From Pseudobdellovibrionaceae bacterium (GTDB taxonomy: Bacteria > Bdellovibrionota > Bdellovibrionia > Bdellovibrionales > JAMPXM01): DNA of 64,000 nt. The DNA lies in assembly GCA_021463345.1 (NCBI GenBank), contig JAJTYM010000004.1, positions 51,115 to 115,114 of the forward strand, written 5' to 3'. Position 1 is the first letter of the stretch; every line of letters begins with the position of its first letter. Positions 44,590-51,720 of this stretch are shown piece by piece. The notes beneath the pieces were generated by a model, which was given only the letters and a program-made list of their open reading frames with translations, searched no databases and was not told the origin of the DNA. Made by a program: the position numbers and the translations under genes.

Positions 44590-45339
44590 TCAACGGCGCT
44601 TCTTCTTCCGCATCAGGAGGAAGACGCCGAACGCCGCCAGGAGCGCCGCGATCACGAGGATACCGAGGGTCGCATCGCCGCCGCCGCCGCTTTCTTCGGG
44701 GAACTCTTCCCCCATGTCAGGCAGCGCGCCGGCGTCGATGCCGCCCGTGCCGAGGGTTCCGCCGTCGCCGAGCCCGCCGCCCGCGCCGCCCAGGTTGAGC
44801 AGCCCGCGCGTGTTCAGGACCCGAAGGGACTGGATCGCCTTGAAGAAGTCGTTCGTGTAACGGCTGTAATACGCTTTATGAGCGGAGAAGGTCACCAGGA
44901 TCGCGATCTTGTCTTTGGTCGTGGCGACGTACCGGGTGTAATAATCGCGCACTTCGGAGCTCAGGTGCATGCCGTCGACCCACGGATGGTTGTTGATCTG
45001 GCGCTGGGTCACGTTGAGGATCTGCGATTGGCTGGGCGCGCCGAGCGCCGAAGGCAGGGCGCGCGGGGTTTTGAGGTGCGCTTCGTAGGCCTGGAGGTTG
45101 TCGGAGGGGCCGACCTCCTTGGCCGTGAGGATGATGACCGCTTCTTTTTGCTTGTCGCCGGCTTCGCCGTTGCGGCAGACCCATTCGGTGTCGGTGAGCT
45201 GGCAGGACCATTTGTTGGGGAGTTCGAAGCTCACGTAGGAGTTGCTGAACCTCGCGGCGTTGGCCGCGTCGGGCGCGGCGAAGGGCAGGCCGAAGAGCGT
45301 GATGCTGATAGCGAAGAGCCGGGTCGACGGTCGCGCCAT
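44590..45339 (-). CDS. Exported protein with C-terminal GlyGly-type anchor
   Basis: A 249-residue protein of unknown function. It has a signal peptide (ending DAANA), a folded domain of about 150 residues with two close Cys (KWSCQLTDTEWVCRN) and aromatic blocks such as AHKAYYSRYTNDFFKAIQSLRVL, then a Gly-rich linker (about 180-215). The C-terminus is SGGGGD, one hydrophobic helix (LGILVIAALLAAFGVFLL) and MRKKKRR. This tripartite tail resembles GlyGly-CTERM sorting signals processed by rhombosortase, a rhomboid relative. It is divergent from the LysR gene, whose upstream palindrome could control it. Confidence 0.7.
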   Translation of the reverse strand: MARPSTRLFAISITLFGLPFAAPDAANAARFSNSYVSFELPNKWSCQLTDTEWVCRNGEAGDKQKEAVIILTAKEVGPSDNLQAYEAHLKTPRALPSALGAPSQSQILNVTQRQINNHPWVDGMHLSSEVRDYYTRYVATTKDKIAILVTFSAHKAYYSRYTNDFFKAIQSLRVLNTRGLLNLGGAGGGLGDGGTLGTGGIDAGALPDMGEEFPEESGGGGDATLGILVIAALLAAFGVFLLMRKKKRR

Positions 45340-45528
45340 ATGATCTCAATCCCCCGAGAAATCGTGTATGCCTCACAGTTTAAATCAAAGTGAGGTCCCG
45401 CCCGCAGGGAAAACGCATCAAAACGCGACGGCTGTCCCGAAACAAGACGTGGCCTCTCGAGCCAGAGCCGAAGACCGGTGCGGAGATCGGATTCGGGTCC
45501 AGCGGCTTGGTGCTCCTTGGCAAGGCCT

Positions 45529-45543
45529 ATAAGAGCCTCTTAT
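45529..45543. promoter_or_regulatory. LysR-type T-N11-A palindromic box
   Basis: ATAAGAG-C-CTCTTAT is a perfect 15-bp palindrome. T45530 and A45542 are exactly 11 bases apart, the LysR-family recognition pattern. It ends six bases before the lysR -35, ideal for autorepression and for control of the divergent gene. Confidence 0.65.
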
Positions 45544-45549
45544 GGATCG

Positions 45550-45577
45550 TTGTCAAACGTGCGGACTTGTCTACAAT
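45550..45577 (+). promoter_or_regulatory. Promoter of lysR
   Basis: TTGTCA (45550-45555) and TACAAT (45572-45577), each five of six to consensus, are spaced 16 bp. The start would be near 45584, giving a leader of about 110 nt. Confidence 0.65.
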
Positions 45578-45694
45578 ACTTAAAAGAAAACGCGGAAGAT
45601 CGCGCATTGCGACAAGCGCGGTCTTCGAGAGCGCGCGTGAGGGTATCGCCGCGGATCAGCCGCGCCGCGCGCGCGTTTTGAGGAAAGGCAAGCC

Positions 45695-46603
45695 GTGAAC
45701 CTGCAACAATTGATCACTTTCTCCACCGTCGTCGCCGAAGGCAGCATGACCGCCGCGGCGGAAAAGCTCTATTTGACCCAACCCGCCGTCAGCCAGCAGA
45801 TCCGCAATCTCGAGGACGAGCTCGGCGTGAACCTCCTGGTGCGCGGCGTGCGCCAAGCGAAGCCGACGGTGCAGGGGCAGATGCTGTTCGATTACGCCAA
45901 AAAGATCATCGCCCTCACGCAGGCCGCGCAGGTGGCCGTGCAAACGCTCGGCGAAGGCATCAAAGGCTCTTTGCGCGTCGGCGCGCTCAACTCGTTGGGT
46001 TTGTACCTCCTGTCCCCGCTCGTCGGCACCTTCCTCAGGCACAATCCGAAGGTTTCGCTGCAGCTGTTCTATTCCGAGGGGCCCGAGGTCCTGAGCAAGC
46101 TGCAGAAAGGCGAGATCGACGTCGCGATCTTGCCGGACGTGCGCGGCGAATACGGAAAGGATCCCGTGGATCTCGAAGAGCGGCCTCTGCTGAAGGACGA
46201 GGTCTGGCTGGTCGCTTCCAGCCGCGGCCTCAACGCGTCCGCGCAGGCGTCGCCGAAGGACTTGGAGGAGCGTCCGCTCGCCTTGCTGAAAGGGGTGTAC
46301 CCCGGCTTCGACAAACGGTTGCGCGACCTCGTCGAGTCGCGGAGCCTGCGGTTGACGCCGTCGTTTGAGACCAACAACGTCGGTACGATGAAAAAGGTCA
46401 TCGAGAGCGGCCTCGGTTGGGGCTTCGTGCCGGCCCACAGCGTGCGCAAGCAGGTGCGCGCCGGGCGGCTGACTCCGATCGAGATCCCGGAGCTCAAGCA
46501 CAACGTGAACGTGCATTACTATTACCGCAAGAACGACTCGGACATGCAGGTCATCGACGTGTTCTACAACGCGATCAAACCCGCCGGCGTCGGCCGCGAG
46601 TGA
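45695..46603 (+). CDS. LysR family transcriptional regulator
   Basis: A 302-residue LysR regulator. The N-terminal winged helix (LQQLITFSTVVAEGSMTAAAEKLYLTQPAVSQQIRNLEDELGV split over residues 3-45) is canonical. The effector domain has GSLRVGALNSLGLYLLSPLVGTF and the VIESGLGWGFVPAHSV block near the end. The start is GTG 45695 with AGGAAAGG upstream. The gene has its own promoter next to a perfect T-N11-A palindrome, so autoregulation is likely. The effector and targets are unknown; the divergent anchored protein is the obvious target candidate. Confidence 0.93.
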   Translation: MNLQQLITFSTVVAEGSMTAAAEKLYLTQPAVSQQIRNLEDELGVNLLVRGVRQAKPTVQGQMLFDYAKKIIALTQAAQVAVQTLGEGIKGSLRVGALNSLGLYLLSPLVGTFLRHNPKVSLQLFYSEGPEVLSKLQKGEIDVAILPDVRGEYGKDPVDLEERPLLKDEVWLVASSRGLNASAQASPKDLEERPLALLKGVYPGFDKRLRDLVESRSLRLTPSFETNNVGTMKKVIESGLGWGFVPAHSVRKQVRAGRLTPIEIPELKHNVNVHYYYRKNDSDMQVIDVFYNAIKPAGVGRE

Positions 46604-46641
46604 CGGGGATCCGCGCGCGCCGGGAGCGCGTACGGCGATCG

Positions 46642-47874
46642 TTACCTGGATTTCTCGAGCGCGGCGGCGAAGAAACCGTCGAAGTCGTTCTCGCCGGGCG
46701 GGAATGTCCTTTGCTCGAGGAGTCGGTAGGCCCCCGCGGCGCGGGAGAGGAAGGCCTCGACCTGTCTTTCGTTTTCCGACGGCAGGATCGAGCACGTCGC
46801 GTAGACCAGGCGACCGCCCGGCTTCAGCATCCGCGAGTACGAGTCGAGCAGATGGGCCTGCAACTGACGCAGGCGATCGAGTTCGTCGGGCGCGAGCTTC
46901 CATTTCGTGTCGGGATTGCGGCGGAGCACCCCGAGGCCCGAGCACGGCACGTCGAGCAGCAGCCGGTCGGCCGCGCTTTCCATCCTTTTGACCGTTTTCG
47001 AACTTTCGATCGCGCGCGTTTCGATGATGTCGGCGCCGGCCCGGGACGCGCGCTTGCGCAACTCCTCGAGTTTGCGCGGGTGGATGTCGAGGGAGAGGAT
47101 CTTGCCCTTGTTCCGCATCAACGCCGCCAGGTGCAGGCTCTTGCCGCCGGCCCCGGCGCACGCGTCGATTACGCGTTCGCCCGGCTGAGGATCGAGCAGA
47201 GGGCCGACGCATTGGCTCGCGCCGTCTTGAACCTCGAACCAGCCCTTTTTGAACGCCTCGGTCACGAATACGTTCTTCCGGTCCACCAAGCGGAGCGCGT
47301 CCGGGGCGGGGTCCGCGGGCACGGTCGCGATCCCTTCGGCTTCGAGCGCGTCGGCGAGTTTGCCGCGATCGGTCCGCAGGCGATTGGCCCGCAGGATCAC
47401 CGGGGCCTGGCGGTTGAGCCGCGCGAGCCATCCGTCCCACGCGGGGTTGCCGATTTCGGTCAGTCCCGCCCCGTAAAGCCAGTCGGGAAGTGATTCGCGC
47501 ACGGCCGGGATCCCGTCGGCGGCGCGCGCGCGCGCGCGCAGGGTGCCGGGGTTGAGGTCCCTGATCTCGCGCCAGTCGGGTTTCGTGTTCGCCGGCCCGA
47601 TCATGAGCCAGGCGCCGAGCGCGCGCCACAAGGCCTCATCGTCGATCGAAGGTTCCGCGCCGAGCGTCGCCCAGATCCAGCGCCAGCGCCGCACCAATTC
47701 GTAAACCGTTTCAGCGAGGAAGCGGCGGTCGCGCGCGCCGAACGAGCGATTCGCCTTCAGCGCGCGCTCCAGGACCTTGTCCGCGTGATAGCCTTCGCCG
47801 AAGATCGCTTTGAGGGCGTCGACGGCGGCTTGGGCGACGGGCCTGTGGATGCGGAGGGAGTCGGAGGCTTTCAA
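46642..47874 (-). CDS. rsmB: RsmB-like 16S rRNA (cytosine-C5) methyltransferase
   Basis: A 410-residue NOL1/NOP2/Sun-family methyltransferase. The N-terminal 130 residues form a NusB-like helical domain (SFGARDRRFLAETVYELVRR). The SAM site is DACAGAGGKSLHLA (237-250). The two catalytic cysteines are Cys311 (LLDVPCSGLG) and Cys361 (YATCSILPSENE), as required for m5C transfer. The layout fits RsmB (C967 of 16S rRNA in E. coli), though RsmF-like specificity cannot be excluded. It starts 10 bp after the outer-membrane protein gene and is convergent with lysR. Confidence 0.88.
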   Translation of the reverse strand: MKASDSLRIHRPVAQAAVDALKAIFGEGYHADKVLERALKANRSFGARDRRFLAETVYELVRRWRWIWATLGAEPSIDDEALWRALGAWLMIGPANTKPDWREIRDLNPGTLRARARAADGIPAVRESLPDWLYGAGLTEIGNPAWDGWLARLNRQAPVILRANRLRTDRGKLADALEAEGIATVPADPAPDALRLVDRKNVFVTEAFKKGWFEVQDGASQCVGPLLDPQPGERVIDACAGAGGKSLHLAALMRNKGKILSLDIHPRKLEELRKRASRAGADIIETRAIESSKTVKRMESAADRLLLDVPCSGLGVLRRNPDTKWKLAPDELDRLRQLQAHLLDSYSRMLKPGGRLVYATCSILPSENERQVEAFLSRAAGAYRLLEQRTFPPGENDFDGFFAAALEKSR

Positions 47875-47884
47875 TCGGGGGCTT

Positions 47885-48631
47885 TCAAAACGTGAAGACG
47901 GCGCCGGCGGCCAGGAACTGACCGTTGAATTGACCGTCGCTGAAAAGATGCAGATGGTTTTTGACGCCGGCCTCGACGAAGAAACCGGTGCTCTGCACGA
48001 TTTCGAAGAAGCGGGCGCCGAGGAGGAATTGGTATTCGAGGGCGAGCGCCGACTCGCCGCCGGTCGTTTTGGCCATGATGCCGGCGCCGACGCCGCCGCC
48101 GAAGTAGAGCGGGAACCTGCTGTTGGCGTCGGGGAACAGGATGAGCGGCAGGACGGATATCTTGGTCGCGCCCCCGCCGGGCAGGCTGTACGTGCTGAGA
48201 TCGAGGCGGATGGCGAGATCCATCGAGTTGACCCATTCGCCCACGCGGTAGGTCACGCCCGCGTTGAGGTCGCCGACGTCCGAGGCTTTCCCCTGAGAAC
48301 CCCATTTGTACGCGTCGTCGGAGAGAAATGTGCCCAGGTGAACCGCGAGATAGTGCGCGGCGCCCGTGCCGCTTCGCGCGGGCGCGCGATTCCCTTCGCT
48401 GGCGGCGGCGCCCATGTATTTCGAGGCGGCGTCGCGTCCGGTGGGCGGGGTTTCGCTCCCTTGCGAATACCGTCGGCCGACGGGGGAGTTGGGGCCGGCG
48501 GACGTGGATCGCGTCTGCGGCTGGTCGGGCGCGACGTCGGTCATATCGGTCACTTCGACCCGTTGCGACCAAGCGGGAAACGCGACGAGCAAGGCCGTCA
48601 TAAAAGTTCCGACCGGAATCAGACGTCTCAT
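47885..48631 (-). CDS. Putative outer-membrane beta-barrel protein
   Basis: A 248-residue exported protein. A signal peptide (LIPVGTFMTALLVAFPAWSQ) is followed by a Ser/Gly/Pro-rich linker to about 100, then alternating hydrophobic/aromatic strands (AAHYLAVHLGTFLSDD, GDLNAGVTYRVGEW, MDLAIRLDLSTY, ALEYQFLLGARFFEIV, GFFVEAGVKNHLHLF) ending in AGAVFTF. The terminal Phe is the classic outer-membrane barrel signal. About eight strands are plausible. ATG 48631 has GGGAGG six bases ahead. It is divergent from nrdR and precedes the rRNA methyltransferase gene by 10 bp. The function is unknown. Confidence 0.75.
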   Translation of the reverse strand: MRRLIPVGTFMTALLVAFPAWSQRVEVTDMTDVAPDQPQTRSTSAGPNSPVGRRYSQGSETPPTGRDAASKYMGAAASEGNRAPARSGTGAAHYLAVHLGTFLSDDAYKWGSQGKASDVGDLNAGVTYRVGEWVNSMDLAIRLDLSTYSLPGGGATKISVLPLILFPDANSRFPLYFGGGVGAGIMAKTTGGESALALEYQFLLGARFFEIVQSTGFFVEAGVKNHLHLFSDGQFNGQFLAAGAVFTF

Positions 48632-48751
48632 TGGAAACCTCCCTGAAGACTTGATGCGGCTCTTCTCCATAGAATAACAACGGAGTGAAGCCAAGCGTTC
48701 AAGAGGAACGGAAAGTAAGACGGAAGTCGAGGGCGGAGGTTGAGGGGTTTC

Positions 48752-48780
48752 TTGACGCGTCTGCTAGATTTCCATAGAGT
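48752..48780 (+). promoter_or_regulatory. Candidate promoter of nrdR
   Basis: TTGACG (48752-48757) and TAGAGT (48775-48780) are spaced 17 bp. Transcription from it would start about 48787, only three bases before ATG 48790, implying a nearly leaderless mRNA. Confidence 0.45.
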
Positions 48781-48789
48781 CCCTGGGGT

Positions 48790-49296
48790 ATGAAGTGCCC
48801 GTTTTGTGGACATCAGGAAGACCGGGTTTTGGATACCCGAGTGGGTCGCGAAGGCGAGGTCATCCGTCGCCGCCGCGAATGCCTGGGATGCAAAGGGCGG
48901 TTCTCGACCTTCGAAACGCTTCTGCAGGTTTTTCCGTTGATCGTCAAAAAAGACGGGCGGCGCGAACCGTTCAGCAAGGACAAACTGCTGCGCGGGATCC
49001 AAGCGGCTTGTCAGAAACGCCCTGTGAGCCTCGCGCAGATGGAGCAGATCGTGGAGCGCGTGGCGCGCTGGATCTTGTCGCGGTCGGAGCGCGAGGTGCC
49101 GACCCAGTGGATCGGGGAAAAGGTGATCAAAGAGCTCCGCCTCCTCGACAACGTCGCCTACGTGCGTTTCGCGAGCGTGTACCGCGACTTCAAGGACGTG
49201 CGCGAATTCGTGCGCGCGCTCGAGGACGAGCCGCAGGGGCCGGAGGACGGCGATCGCGGGCTTTTGAAATTGACGCCGCCCCCGGCTGGCGTATGA
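48790..49296 (+). CDS. nrdR: Transcriptional repressor NrdR
   Basis: A 168-residue repressor of ribonucleotide reductase genes. The N-terminal zinc ribbon is MKCPFCG (Cys3, Cys6) with RRRRECLGCKGRFSTFE (Cys31, Cys34). The ATP-cone follows (VFPLIVKKDGRREPFSKDKLLRGIQAACQKRPV), which senses ATP/dATP. NVAYVRFASVYRDFKDVREF is the usual end of the conserved part. It lies 10 bp before nusB, a very common pairing. No NrdR box or nrd gene is visible here. Confidence 0.96.
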   Translation: MKCPFCGHQEDRVLDTRVGREGEVIRRRRECLGCKGRFSTFETLLQVFPLIVKKDGRREPFSKDKLLRGIQAACQKRPVSLAQMEQIVERVARWILSRSEREVPTQWIGEKVIKELRLLDNVAYVRFASVYRDFKDVREFVRALEDEPQGPEDGDRGLLKLTPPPAGV

Positions 49297-49306
49297 ATGG
49301 GGGAAT

Positions 49307-49717
49307 ATGGGATTGAGACGGCGTTCGCGCGAACTCGCGCTGCAATTTCTTTTTCAGAACGAATTCGACCGCAAGACTTCGGCCGCGGCCGCCGTGCGCT
49401 CGTTCGCCGAGCATTTCGACGTTGAAAAGGACGTGGTCGAGTACGCCGGGCGGATCGTGGAGGGGATCACGGGCCTCGCCGGCGAGATCGACGGCGAGAT
49501 CCAGGCGAACAGCGCGCATTGGAAGATCGCGCGCATGTCGCTCGTCGACGTGAACGTCATGCGGATCGCCGTCTATGAAATGAAACACATGCGCCCGGCG
49601 GTGCCGCCGAACGTCGCGATCAACGAGGCCATCGAGATCGCCAAGAAGTACGGAGCGACCGACTCGGGGGGGTTCGTGAACGGGATCCTGGACACCCTCG
49701 CCAAGAGGCTCAAGTGA
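49307..49717 (+). CDS. nusB: Transcription antitermination factor NusB
   Basis: A 136-residue all-helical RNA-binding factor for rRNA antitermination. RRRSRELALQFLFQNEFD is the N-terminal signature. The core continues with IARMSLVDVNVMRIAVYEM, and PPNVAINEAIEIAKKYGATDSGGFVNGILDTLAK is the highly conserved C-terminus. It starts 10 bp after nrdR and its stop overlaps the next gene's GTG (GTGA), so nrdR, nusB and the hypothetical are one operon. Confidence 0.96.
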   Translation: MGLRRRSRELALQFLFQNEFDRKTSAAAAVRSFAEHFDVEKDVVEYAGRIVEGITGLAGEIDGEIQANSAHWKIARMSLVDVNVMRIAVYEMKHMRPAVPPNVAINEAIEIAKKYGATDSGGFVNGILDTLAKRLK

Positions 49718-50172
49718 GCGCGCACGCGCTGCCGCGCGAAGACGCGTTACAGGCCGGGGCCGATTTATGGATCGTCGCCGACCTCGAACGCTCCGCGTGG
49801 ACCCGGCGCATTGATTGGTACCTCAACTTCCAGATCTTCCGCTCCGGGACTCATGCGCCCCTGAAGCCGACCCCCGAGCTCGAACAGGTTCTTTCCCGAT
49901 GGGAGATCGAAGCGCCCGCCGGCGCGCCCTCGGGGACATCGGTCTTGATGGTCGCCAGCGGCGACCGGTTGCCGAACCACGCCGTGGTGATGGTCCCTTT
50001 CGAAGGCGTCGACCCCGGGGTGTGGGCCGAGGAGGTCCACCGGGTCTGGAGTCGCCTCGATGCGCCCCGCATGCGCGTTTTTCTGCCGGCCGGCCTGACG
50101 GCCGATCGGTTCGTTGCGGCGTGGCCGGGGCCTGGCGACGCGCTGGCGCGCGCGCTCGTCCACGAGATTTAA
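49714..50172 (+). CDS. Hypothetical protein in the nrdR-nusB operon
   Basis: A 152-residue protein starting at a GTG that overlaps the nusB stop. No domain is recognised. Notable features are an Arg/Trp-rich segment (ERSAWTRRIDWYLNFQIFRSG) and VLMVASGDRLPNHAVVMVPFEG, which alternates as beta strands; WAEEVHRVWSRLDAPRMRVFLPAG follows. There is no signal peptide or membrane helix. Translational coupling to nusB suggests a housekeeping role in this lineage, but nothing more can be said. Confidence 0.65.
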   Translation: MSAHALPREDALQAGADLWIVADLERSAWTRRIDWYLNFQIFRSGTHAPLKPTPELEQVLSRWEIEAPAGAPSGTSVLMVASGDRLPNHAVVMVPFEGVDPGVWAEEVHRVWSRLDAPRMRVFLPAGLTADRFVAAWPGPGDALARALVHEI

Positions 50173-50279
50173 ACGAGGTCCCGGCGCGGGCTCCGGGCCT
50201 CGCCCGGTTTCCACCCGAACTTCCCCGCCCGAAACCCGCCTGGACTGTCATTTCTGCGCGCGTCCGTTAAAATCAGGCC

Positions 50280-50842
50280 ATGGACCTGTTCAAGAAGACC
50301 CGGACGTTTTGCGACTACATCGGCGAATGGCTCGATGGGGAACGTACTTTGCTCGAGCCAGACGCCGCGGCTCCGTTCGAGTCGCGCGATGACGTCGAGA
50401 ATCTCGGAGCCTCGATCCCCCTCGGGCGGGTCTCGGGCGCGGCGCGACTGGATTCCGTGTTCCGCGCTTTGAGCCCTTATTTCGAGGCCGGCTTCGATTT
50501 GCGTCGCCATGAAGGCGAGTGGTTCGTGCGCGGCACGTTCCTGTACGGGCGCACGTTCTCTCCCGATGAGGTCCGCTGCGCGCCGTTCACGCCGCCGCCG
50601 GTCCCTCCCGGAGGCGTGGTGCGCGGCCGGGGAGCGCCGGTGGTGCGGGCGTTCCGCCTGGAGGCGTTGGCCGGCCTCCGCGACTCGGGCGCGTTCGTTT
50701 TCGACGTGCGTCCCGGCGCGCGCTTCGTGCTGCTTTCGGAGAAACCCGCCCCGTGGATCGACGCACACGTCGAACGCGCGCGCGCCGCGCTCGACGAGTG
50801 GCTCGCGCCGCGCCCGCCGGCCGCCCAGGGAAGGGGCGGGCG

Positions 50843-50846
<4 letters not shown>
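50280..50846 (+). CDS. Hypothetical protein upstream of ppsR
   Basis: A 188-residue protein of unknown family. It begins MDLFKKTRTFCDYIGEWLDGERTL and has a beta-rich middle (YFEAGFDLRRHEGEWFVRGTFLYGRTF), which suggests a PilZ- or GAF-like small domain without confirming motifs, then a Pro/Gly-rich stretch and a helical Arg/Ala-rich end. Its TGA overlaps the GTG of ppsR, so the two are coupled. There is no signal peptide. The function is unknown. Confidence 0.65.
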
Positions 50847-51694
<848 letters not shown>

Positions 51695-51720
51695 GAGGAC
51701 TGCCCGTTTCCCGCTTTTGA

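Larger units (their letters stand above)
45340..45694. other. Divergent regulatory region between the anchored protein and lysR
   Basis: No convincing gene is present in 355 bp; an open frame at 45390-45698 has poor codon character and is ignored. The region holds a T-N11-A palindrome (45529-45543) and a good promoter (45550-45577) reading toward lysR. The 190 bp on the other side should contain the promoter of the anchored-protein gene, which I could not pinpoint. Confidence 0.5.

Noticed and set aside
45390..45698. A 102-codon open frame upstream of lysR
   Set aside because: It spans the lysR promoter and palindrome, has no ribosome site and reads as Arg/Lys-rich noise.
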